The position numbers were made by a program, and so were the translations under genes. The notes beneath the pieces are model-generated. The model did no database searches. It was not told the DNA's origin and was given only the letters and a program-made list of their open reading frames with translations. 64,000 nt of DNA from Alkalinema pantanalense (GTDB lineage: Bacteria > Cyanobacteriota > Cyanobacteriia > Leptolyngbyales > Leptolyngbyaceae), in contig NZ_JBLZFX010000006.1 in NCBI RefSeq assembly GCF_050753345.1, positions 50,205-114,204 of the forward strand. The letters run 5' to 3'. Within the stretch, counting starts at the first letter, position 1, and every line of letters starts with the position of its first letter. Below are positions 32,433 to 39,877 of this stretch, in pieces.

Positions 32433-33824
32433 ATGAGTGAGTCTACGATCCATCCTGCAATTATTAGTCAGGTCTTGCCCGAGTCGATCGCAGCGGAAAT
32501 TGGCTTTGAGGCAGGGGATGCGATCGTGGCGATTAACGGCCAGAAACCCCGCGATTTGATTGATTACCAATTTTTCTGCGCGGATGAATATCTTGAATTG
32601 GAAGTGCTCGATCGTAAAGGCCGCGCCCACACGATCGAAATTGAAAAGGACTATGACGAAGATCTCGGGTTGGAGTTTGAAACCGCTCTGTTTGACGCAC
32701 TGATTCAATGCACTAACCGCTGTCCTTTTTGCTTTATCGATCAGCAGCCTCCGGGCAAGCGAGAAACCCTGTACCACAAGGATGACGACTACCGTTTGAG
32801 CTTTCTCTACGGTAGTTATCTGACGCTGACAAATTTGCCCCAACGGGAATGGGATCGGATTGCGGCAATGCGCTTGTCGCCGCTGTATGTGTCCGTCCAT
32901 GCCACAGAACCGGAGGTTCGATCGCGGCTCCTGAAAAATCCACGGGCAGGGTTACTGTTGGAGCAGTTGGCTTGGTTTGAGCAAAACGAGTTACAAATCC
33001 ATGCCCAAGTGGTTCTCTGTCCTGGGATTAACGACGGTGAACACTTGACACGCACCCTCACGGATTTAGCCAAATTTCACCGGGGCGACTTTCCCGCAGT
33101 CCTCTCCGCTGCCGTTGTCCCCGTAGGCTTGACGCGCTTTCGGCCCGACCAGGATGAGTTGATTCCCGTATCGCCAGAAAAAGCCCAGGAAGTGATCCAC
33201 CAGGTTCAAGCCTTACAGCAGCAGTTCAAGAAAGAATTGGGTTCGACCTTTGCTTGGTTGGCCGATGAGTGGTTTTTGATTGCGGGGATGGAAGTACCGG
33301 CAGAAAAGCATTATGAGGACTATCCCCAGATTGGCAATGGTGTGGGGTCGATTCGCTTATTCCTCAAGGATTTTGAAAAACAGGCACGCAAACTGCCAGC
33401 CCAGATCGATCGGCCTCGGCGCTTAACCTGGATCGTGGGCAATGCCGTGGAACTCGCGTTTCAGCCAATTTTGCAACGGTTGAATCAAGTGGAGAACCTA
33501 GAAGTAACCCTAGCGGCACTGAATAGCCACTATTGGGGACAGAGCATTACCGTGACAGGACTCTTGACGGGACAGGATATCGTGGAGCGGCTACGGGGAC
33601 AAAACTTCGGGGATGGGATTCTTTTACCCTCTTTAATGCTGAAATTGCATTCCACCCTTTTCTTGGATGATATGACTGTGGAGCAGGTGGCCAAACAGTT
33701 GCAGACCCGGATTTGGATTGTGGATGGAGCCGATGGTTTGGTGCAAACCTGTGCCGATTTGGATCTGGAACAGGCGATCGAGGGTGGAGTTTCAGCACCA
33801 GCAGCCCCCGCCGGAGTTGGGTAA
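32433..33824 (+). CDS. TIGR03279-type PDZ/radical SAM protein (DUF512)
   Basis: A 463-residue cyanobacterial protein. The N-terminal PDZ-like domain (about 5-75) has ISQVLPESIAAEIGFEAGD. The radical-SAM-like core has CTNRCPFCFIDQ (CxxxCxxC, about residue 91). The DUF512 domain and C-terminus (from ~250) have IRLFLKDFEKQ and the closing LLPSLMLK. The family is widespread in cyanobacteria and chloroplast relatives; its function is unknown to me. It likely forms a transcript with uppP, 44 nt upstream. Confidence 0.9.
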   Translation: MSESTIHPAIISQVLPESIAAEIGFEAGDAIVAINGQKPRDLIDYQFFCADEYLELEVLDRKGRAHTIEIEKDYDEDLGLEFETALFDALIQCTNRCPFCFIDQQPPGKRETLYHKDDDYRLSFLYGSYLTLTNLPQREWDRIAAMRLSPLYVSVHATEPEVRSRLLKNPRAGLLLEQLAWFEQNELQIHAQVVLCPGINDGEHLTRTLTDLAKFHRGDFPAVLSAAVVPVGLTRFRPDQDELIPVSPEKAQEVIHQVQALQQQFKKELGSTFAWLADEWFLIAGMEVPAEKHYEDYPQIGNGVGSIRLFLKDFEKQARKLPAQIDRPRRLTWIVGNAVELAFQPILQRLNQVENLEVTLAALNSHYWGQSITVTGLLTGQDIVERLRGQNFGDGILLPSLMLKLHSTLFLDDMTVEQVAKQLQTRIWIVDGADGLVQTCADLDLEQAIEGGVSAPAAPAGVG

Positions 33825-33947
33825 ATTGCAGGCTTTCAACATGACTGAACGTTAAATAGCTTGACAGCCTTGTAATAAACCACGCCGCAACCAGTACCCG
33901 ATCGTAGAGTGAAATGCAGATTTAGGTGATCGCTCAGGAGCACTTCT

Positions 33948-35321
33948 ATGGGACAACGGTTTCAACGGCGACGGTTTCTGCAACTGGTAGGCTGGACGAT
34001 TGCAGGTGCAGGATTAACGGCCTTTGGCATTCCGCCCCGGCCTGCTTCCCAACCGCGATCGTTCCCACCCAGCCCAGCCCCCGATCTCCAACCCGTCCGA
34101 TCTAACCCGCGATCGAACACGGGATCCAATAAGACAATTTCGATCGGCCTGCTTCACTCCCTTAGTGGCAGGATGGCGATCGCGGAGAAAAGCACCTTGG
34201 ATGCCGAATTACTAGCCATTGAAGAAATTAATAAAACAGGCGGCATTTTAGGCCGAGAAATTGAACCGATTCTTGAGGATGGGGCTTCAGATTGGGTTCA
34301 GTTTGCAGAAAAAGCCCAAAAACTAATTCGCCAAGACCGAGTGCTGACTATTTTTGGCTGTTGGACTTCCGCTAGCCGTAAATCAGTATTGCCAGCATTT
34401 GAAACTGAAAATTCTATGCTCTGGTATCCCGTCTATTACGAAGGACAGGAATGTTCTAAAAATCTCTTCTACACGGGAGCCGTTCCTAACCAGCAGGTGG
34501 AACCGAGTGTCGATTGGATGCTCAAAACCTTTCCAGGACAAACCTGTTTTCTTGTCGGGTCGGACTATGTCTATCCTCGGGTGATCAATACAGTTCTCAA
34601 AACTGTAATTTTGGCGAAAAAAGGGACTTATATCGGAGAGGAATATTTACCGTTAGGTGATGCCAATGTGGATCTGATCATTCACAGAATTCGTCAGGCG
34701 ATGCCAAAGGGGGGCGTCATTTTGAATTCTCTGAATGGCGATTCTAATATTGCACTTTTCACAGCCCTCAAACAGCAGGGCATGACGCCAAAGCGCTATC
34801 CTGTCCTGTCGTTCACTATTAGCGAAGAGGAAGTCGCAGCGATCGGCTCAGAATATCTCATGGGCCATTACGCAGCCTGGAACTATTTCCAAACCCTGAA
34901 TAGCGAAGCCAACCAGAAATTTGTCAAAGCCTTCCATGGCAAATACGGATCCGATCGCCGTTTGAATGATCCCATAGCCTCGGCCTACACAGCGGTTTAT
35001 CTCTGGAAACAGGCCGTCGAAAAAGCGGGAACAACGAAGGATTTAGAAGCCATTCGACGGGCCACCATTGGCCAGACAATGGTATCTCCCATGGGACGTG
35101 TCACCATCCACCGCAACCACCATCTCTCTAAGCCGTTTTACATTGGTAAAGTGCGATCGGATGGCTTATTCAACATTGTCTACGGATCTACAGGGCCGAT
35201 CGCGCCTGTTCCCTGGAGTCAAGCAATTGCTGCGACCAAAGGGTACGCTTGTGACTGGACAGATCCCAAAAAAGGAGGCAAATTCAAAACAAAAAAGGAC
35301 ACTCATAATGAGATGTCCTAG
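33948..35321 (+). CDS. Urea-type (UrtA-like) ABC transporter substrate-binding protein
   Basis: A 457-residue periplasmic binding protein. A twin-arginine-like signal (RRRFLQLVGWTIAGAGLTAFG) opens the protein, then a Pro-rich linker, then the binding domain from about residue 63 (ISIGLLHSLSGRMAIAEKST). Motifs FGCWTSASRKSVLPAFE, LFYTGAVPNQQVEPSVDWM and FTISEEEVAAIG resemble UrtA/FmdD proteins that bind urea or amides. No permease or ATPase genes are next to it, so it is an orphan, perhaps linked to a transporter or sensor elsewhere. The last 10 codons overlap the chlI terminator. Confidence 0.82.
   Translation: MGQRFQRRRFLQLVGWTIAGAGLTAFGIPPRPASQPRSFPPSPAPDLQPVRSNPRSNTGSNKTISIGLLHSLSGRMAIAEKSTLDAELLAIEEINKTGGILGREIEPILEDGASDWVQFAEKAQKLIRQDRVLTIFGCWTSASRKSVLPAFETENSMLWYPVYYEGQECSKNLFYTGAVPNQQVEPSVDWMLKTFPGQTCFLVGSDYVYPRVINTVLKTVILAKKGTYIGEEYLPLGDANVDLIIHRIRQAMPKGGVILNSLNGDSNIALFTALKQQGMTPKRYPVLSFTISEEEVAAIGSEYLMGHYAAWNYFQTLNSEANQKFVKAFHGKYGSDRRLNDPIASAYTAVYLWKQAVEKAGTTKDLEAIRRATIGQTMVSPMGRVTIHRNHHLSKPFYIGKVRSDGLFNIVYGSTGPIAPVPWSQAIAATKGYACDWTDPKKGGKFKTKKDTHNEMS
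35286..35319 (-). terminator. Rho-independent terminator of chlI, inside the convergent CDS
   Basis: On the minus strand AGGACATCTCAT and ATGAGTGTCCT pair with one bulge and a short loop, then TTTTTT. The position lies within the last codons of the UrtA-like gene (35321). It stands 48 nt past the chlI stop, a normal terminator distance. Confidence 0.85.
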
Positions 35322-35366
35322 GATTTTCAGAAAAAACGGTAGTTTGGCACTAAACGACGCCAAAAG

Positions 35367-36434
35367 CTAGGCAACGCCAAAAACTTGATCGATTAACTTA
35401 GTGACCTTAGAACCAGAGTCGATCGATTCCAAAGGATCCTTCCGGAGACGATGCCGCAGACACAGAGGCGCAATCCGCCGAATATCATCCACCGTCACTT
35501 CCGTCCGACTTTCGTAGGCAGCCAGTGCTTTCGCAGCGCGGTTCGTCACAATGTCGCCCCGCAGTCCGTCTACATCCAATTCGGCACAGAGCTGAGAAAT
35601 CTTGACCCGCAGTTCATGGTCGATCGAAACCCCTTTCAAACGCTCTTGAGCTTCCACAATCCGCCGCTGTAACTCATCCTGCTTCGCTTGGTATTGCACC
35701 AAAAACTGGGCAGAGTTGGCGTCAAATTCGGTGCGCTGTTCCACAATTTGCACTCGCAGTTCCGGATCCTTGACTGTACGAATTTCAGCATGCATCCCAA
35801 AGCGATCGAGCAATTGGGGCCGCAATTCTCCTTCTTCTGGGTTACCGGAACCCACTAAGACAAAGCGGGCTGGGTGTCGGATGGAAATGCCTTCCCGCTC
35901 TACAGTGTTCCAACCGGAGGCAGCTGAATCCAGCAACACATCCACCAAGTGGTCATCCAGCAGGTTGACTTCATCCACGTAGAGAATACCGCGATTTGCC
36001 TTGGCCAGCAGACCTGGTTCAAAGGCTTTGACCCCTTCTGAAAGCGCTTTTTCAATATCGATCGTGCCACAAACTCGATCTTCCGTTGCCCCCAAGGGCA
36101 GATCCACCATTTGGACTTTTTTCTTGGCCAGGGCTACGGATTCACCGCGATCGATCCGTTGGCGAATTTCATCGCTCATCAGTTCTAAATCACTGGGGTG
36201 GCTATTAAACGGATCCTCTGCTACCACCTCAATTTCCGGCAGCAAATCCGCCAAGGCACGAATCGTCGTCGATTTTCCCGTACCGCGATCGCCCATAATC
36301 ATTACCCCACCAATTTTGGGGTCAATGATATTGAGGATCAGCGCCAATTTCATTTCCTCCTGACCAACGATGGCGGTGAAGGGAAACACGGCACGACGAC
36401 GGGTTTGGGTTGGGGCTTCAGGAGTAAATACCAC
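35367..36434 (-). CDS. chlI: Magnesium chelatase subunit ChlI
   Basis: A 355-residue AAA+ ATPase of Mg-chelatase, which inserts Mg2+ into protoporphyrin IX in chlorophyll synthesis. Walker A is MGDRGTGKSTTIRAL (about residue 45). The Walker B region includes RGILYVDEVNLLDDHLV, with the sensor/arginine-finger segment FVLVGSGNPEEGELRPQLLDRFGMH. The C-terminal lid domain ends DPLESIDSGSKV. Length and sequence are typical. The ChlD and ChlH subunits are not in the window. Confidence 0.97.
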   Translation of the reverse strand: MVFTPEAPTQTRRRAVFPFTAIVGQEEMKLALILNIIDPKIGGVMIMGDRGTGKSTTIRALADLLPEIEVVAEDPFNSHPSDLELMSDEIRQRIDRGESVALAKKKVQMVDLPLGATEDRVCGTIDIEKALSEGVKAFEPGLLAKANRGILYVDEVNLLDDHLVDVLLDSAASGWNTVEREGISIRHPARFVLVGSGNPEEGELRPQLLDRFGMHAEIRTVKDPELRVQIVEQRTEFDANSAQFLVQYQAKQDELQRRIVEAQERLKGVSIDHELRVKISQLCAELDVDGLRGDIVTNRAAKALAAYESRTEVTVDDIRRIAPLCLRHRLRKDPLESIDSGSKVTKLIDQVFGVA

Positions 36435-36647
36435 AGGATTTTCTCTAGTACAGGAGTTAAAGGTCGTTTATTTTGCGTTCCCTATTCTCTCACATTGCTG
36501 GAACGGGCGGGGCTGTCCTGATTGAGGTAGGGACGATCGCCCCTACCCTGCAAAAATAACGCTGGGATAACTGGCCTTATCACCGCCCAGACGTTAGCCG
36601 AGATTGCGACTTATACCTTGGTTCAAGACTGACGCCTTGGCTATAAT

Positions 36648-36683
36648 TAATACCCTCGGTAAAACTAATACCCTCGGTAAAAC
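36648..36683. repeat. 18-bp tandem duplication after dapL
   Basis: The unit TAATACCCTCGGTAAAAC occurs at 36648-36665 and 36666-36683 without mismatch, 9 nt from the dapL stop codon on the minus strand side. Confidence 0.92.
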
Positions 36684-36692
36684 TCGCCTCGG

Positions 36693-37928
36693 TTAGACCT
36701 TAAATTTCTCCGTAATCCGCTTCATGGCCTCTTCCACATTGGCACGGCTGTTGAAGGCAGAAATGCGGAAATAGCCCTCGCCCGCAGCCCCAAAGCCCGA
36801 ACCCGGTGTTCCGACAACGTTGCAGGTTTGCAGCAACTTATCAAAGAAGTCCCAGCTAGATAGACCATTCGGGGTCTTCACCCATACGTAGGGCGCATTC
36901 TCACCGCCGTAGACTTGGATCCCAGCGGCAGTCAGTTGCTCACGGATAATGCGGGCATTTTCCATGTAGAAGCTAATCAGAGCCTGGGTTTGCGCCCGTC
37001 CCTCCGGGGAGTACACGGCTTCGGCTCCGCGCTGCACAATGTAGGAAACGCCGTTGAATTTTGTGGATTGGCGACGGTTCCACAGCCCCCAGAGTTCGAT
37101 CGTTTGACCATCTTTGGTCTGACCTTTCAAGCTCTTTGGCACGACGGTGAAGGCACAACGGGTTCCCGTAAAGCCTGCATTTTTGGAGAACGATCGAAAC
37201 TCGATCGCGCAGTCCCGCGCCCCGTCAATTTCAAAAATGGAGTGGGGCAGGGACGGATCTTGAATAAACGCTTCATAGGCCGCATCAAAGAGAATGATCG
37301 ACCCATGGGTACGGGCATAGTTGACCCAAGCTTGTAAATGCTCTTTGGTCGCAGTAGCCCCAGTGGGATTATTGGGGAAACAGAGGTAAATCAGATCCAC
37401 CTTATAGTCAGGAATCTCTGCGGTGAAACCGTTATCCGCCGAGATGGGCAAATAGACCAGTCCACCATACTCGCCCTTTTCGTTGACTTCGCCCGTGTGA
37501 CCCGCCATCACATTGGTATCCACGTAGACGGGATAAACCGGATCTGTGACGGCAATACTGTTATCGTCGCCAAAAATGTCAAGAATATTGCCACAATCAC
37601 ATTTCGAGCCGTCGGAGATAAAGATTTCTGAGGCGTCAATCTCACAACCTCGGGACTGGAAGTCCTGCTGGGCAATTTTCTCTCGTAACCATTCGTAGCC
37701 CTGTTCCGGGCCGTATCCCTTAAAGGAGCCCCGATCGCCCATATCTTCAATGGCCTTGACCATGGCATCGCGGCAGGCTTGGGGCAGGGGTTCGGTAACG
37801 TCGCCAATGCCAAGACGGATAATTTTGGCATCCGGGTTAGCCTCGGCAAAGGCATTGACCCGACGGGCAATTTCAGGGAATAGATAACCCGCTTTTAACT
37901 TAAGGTAATTGTCGTTAATTCTAGCCAT
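36693..37928 (-). CDS. dapL: LL-diaminopimelate aminotransferase
   Basis: A 411-residue PLP enzyme that converts tetrahydrodipicolinate to LL-2,6-diaminopimelate in one step, bypassing the acyl branch of lysine synthesis. Motifs seen are LGIGDVTEPLPQAC, DGSKCDCGNILDIFGDDNSIAV, FPNNPTGATATKEHL, and the PLP-lysine segment FRSFSKNAGFTGTRCAF (Lys in SK). The length is normal. It fits with dapB in the same window. Confidence 0.96.
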   Translation of the reverse strand: MARINDNYLKLKAGYLFPEIARRVNAFAEANPDAKIIRLGIGDVTEPLPQACRDAMVKAIEDMGDRGSFKGYGPEQGYEWLREKIAQQDFQSRGCEIDASEIFISDGSKCDCGNILDIFGDDNSIAVTDPVYPVYVDTNVMAGHTGEVNEKGEYGGLVYLPISADNGFTAEIPDYKVDLIYLCFPNNPTGATATKEHLQAWVNYARTHGSIILFDAAYEAFIQDPSLPHSIFEIDGARDCAIEFRSFSKNAGFTGTRCAFTVVPKSLKGQTKDGQTIELWGLWNRRQSTKFNGVSYIVQRGAEAVYSPEGRAQTQALISFYMENARIIREQLTAAGIQVYGGENAPYVWVKTPNGLSSWDFFDKLLQTCNVVGTPGSGFGAAGEGYFRISAFNSRANVEEAMKRITEKFKV

Positions 37929-38222
37929 TGGGGTACGCTACAGATGTCACTAGGACAGTGTAGCGCCAAGACTTCCCCGAAATAACAGTCGATCGAACCT
38001 AAGCGGACAATCTTGGAGCGGGCCGATCGTGAACACAGGCTAGTCAATCCTAGAACTGAGTAGAGAATTCTGAATCAGCAAGTATGATCTGAGTTTTCTG
38101 TAGAGATTTATCCCGAGCGGAGATTGATCCCGAGTTACAAATTCTGCCCCCCAGCAAGCCAATCACCAAGCGGGCACTGGGGTATAGCCTGTAACCCAAG
38201 GTATCTGACAAACGCAATCAGG

Positions 38223-38405
38223 TTAGAAACTAGGTATCAACTTGATGCGTCCTGCGTCCAGCTCTTCCATTAAGAGTTCTAGAGCTTCATAATCCACGTC
38301 TGAGACATACCCCAGTCGAGAAAGTTCTAAGTTGATAGCATTCTCGATATAAGGAGTTAAACACTTGGTATAGAGGGCCTCTTCTACGAGTCGCCGAATC
38401 GTCAT
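38223..38405 (-). CDS. Small conserved-looking protein, unknown function
   Basis: A 60-residue acidic helical protein starting MTIRRLVEEALYTKCLTPYI and ending MEELDAGRIKLIPSF. ATG 38405 is preferred to a TTG upstream because AAGG lies 8 nt before it. It resembles small cyanobacterial proteins I have seen, but I cannot give a family name. There is no close neighbour on the same strand. Confidence 0.65.
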   Translation of the reverse strand: MTIRRLVEEALYTKCLTPYIENAINLELSRLGYVSDVDYEALELLMEELDAGRIKLIPSF

Positions 38406-38544
38406 AGTTCGCACCTTCAACGCCTACTTCCAAATCATCGGATGATAGGCTGCAAGACTGCGTGATCCGGGGTGATCTCGATCGTGATTCTTATCACCTA
38501 GAAAAATCATCACTGCCCCATCCAATCACCCGAGACTGTAAATT

Positions 38545-38583
38545 GGCTTAATACTGTGGCTTAATACTGTGGCTTGATACTGT
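38545..38583. repeat. Three-copy 13-bp tandem repeat
   Basis: GGCTTAATACTGT occurs at 38545-38557 and 38558-38570, with a third copy (38571-38583) differing by one base. Confidence 0.9.
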
Positions 38584-38920
38584 GCCTACTCCTAATAAGG
38601 CAAGGTGACTTAATCCCAACGACAACTATTAATTTATGAAAAATGCTTTTGGGAAAAAGTGGTTAAAAACCCGGTATTTTTCTGGAATTTACTTTGCTCG
38701 ACTTTTCCACCGATTCTTGATTCACTGAGTGAATTGATTCATTAATGGATTGCATTTATCAGTTGCTTTGAGGAACAAGTTGACTAAATTTTAGACTTGT
38801 CAAGGCTAACCTGATACCGCTCGCGATCAAGATGTTAAGTAAGCTGTTGAATAGAGTTTTGTAGCACTCCAGTCAAACATCCTTTCAACCTTTATTCTTC
38901 TAACCCATCCGTTAAAAGAA

Positions 38921-38964
38921 GTAAAATTCATCACTAATTGAGTGATGAATTTTACAGTTTTTGC
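38921..38964 (+). terminator. Hairpin with T-rich tail in gene-free DNA
   Basis: GTAAAATTCATCACT and AGTGATGAATTTTAC are perfect 15-bp complements with a 5-nt loop, followed by AGTTTTTGC. No + strand gene lies upstream within about 900 bases, so this may end an unknown RNA or be a transposon-like relic. Confidence 0.5.
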
Positions 38965-39229
38965 TTTTAACAATAAAGGGATAAATCGATGAATTTAGGA
39001 AGGCTCTCCACCTTACTTATTAGGGGATGACTTAAGGCTAGGGGTGAATTAAGTGTTTTTTAATACAGTTCTCTGAAATATCACTTACTGAAATTTCAAG
39101 ATTGCAAACTATCCAATAAAGATTTGGACAAATCCCCTTCTGTAACTGGCCTTCTACCAGACACTGAAGTTATCGTCGATAGCATCCTCAGATTTAAGTT
39201 CTCCAAGCAATCTAGCCAGAGGTTTCATT

Positions 39230-39565
39230 ATGCAGAGCGTGCTCACCCGTCCCCAAGGAGCTGTAATTCGTCCCCAAGGACCTGTGATTGCAGCCACCGC
39301 ATCAGAACTCCATGGTCAATTGACCCAAGCGGTTCTCTCTAATCATTGTGATGCTTTGGTTGTGGATATGAGTCAAGTTGACTCTCTCGATAGCGCAGGC
39401 TTGATGGCGCTTGTATCTACACTCCACTTGGCCCAAAAAGCAAACAAACGGTTTACCCTTTGCTCATTGCCTGCACCCATCCGAATTATTTTTGAATTGT
39501 CCCAGTTGGATCGGGCCTTTGAAATTGTTGAGCACCCCTCAACCTTTGAGGCAATGGCTGCCTAA
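39230..39565 (+). CDS. STAS-domain (anti-sigma-factor antagonist-like) protein
   Basis: A 111-residue single-domain STAS protein of the SpoIIAA/RsbV type. The N-terminus has an RPQG..VIRPQGPV duplication, then the core helix ATASELHGQLTQAVL, the strand ALVVDMSQVDSLDSAGLMAL with the Ser that is phosphorylated in this family (DSLDSAG), and the ending FELSQLDRAFEIVEH. No kinase or phosphatase partner is nearby. It probably takes part in partner-switching control. Confidence 0.9.
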   Translation: MQSVLTRPQGAVIRPQGPVIAATASELHGQLTQAVLSNHCDALVVDMSQVDSLDSAGLMALVSTLHLAQKANKRFTLCSLPAPIRIIFELSQLDRAFEIVEHPSTFEAMAA

Positions 39566-39877
39566 CGTGCCGCTTTAGAGTTGAGCATAGTCAACGCAAA
39601 ATGCGTACCAGACTGAGCGCCTAGAATCCTTTGCAGTTTGAACGTAGTTTGAACGCAGCTATCTTAGCAAGGGACTAGGCGCTCCCAATTTTCTCAACCT
39701 TACCAACTCTGTTTCTGTCTGGGCGCTTTACTGTAAGTTGATGGATACGTTCTGATCTCCCCCTTCTCAGACTTCTCTCCATCTTCTAGGCAGCCTAGGG
39801 TCATGGCCCTATCCCAAAATCCTCGTATACTGAAAACTTGACTAGATCAGAATTCTTGTACTGGGAAAGGTTTTGCT
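39566..39877. other. Intergenic region between STAS and radical SAM genes
   Basis: About 310 bases without a gene. A 10-bp inverted repeat (GAGCGCCTAG 39615-39624; CTAGGCGCTC 39675-39684) encloses a 50-nt loop that contains a duplicated AGTTTGAACG. It could terminate the STAS mRNA, but the loop is long and the T tract is weak. Confidence 0.5.

Larger units (their letters stand above)
38406..39229. other. Long intergenic region (about 820 bases)
   Basis: This is the second-longest gene-free stretch. It holds a triple 13-bp repeat (38545-38583, unit GGCTTAATACTGT), AT-rich sequence at 38600-38800, a perfect hairpin (38921-38955) and the upstream region of the STAS gene. No tRNA or reading frame of note was found, but small RNA genes cannot be excluded. 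Confidence 0.55.
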
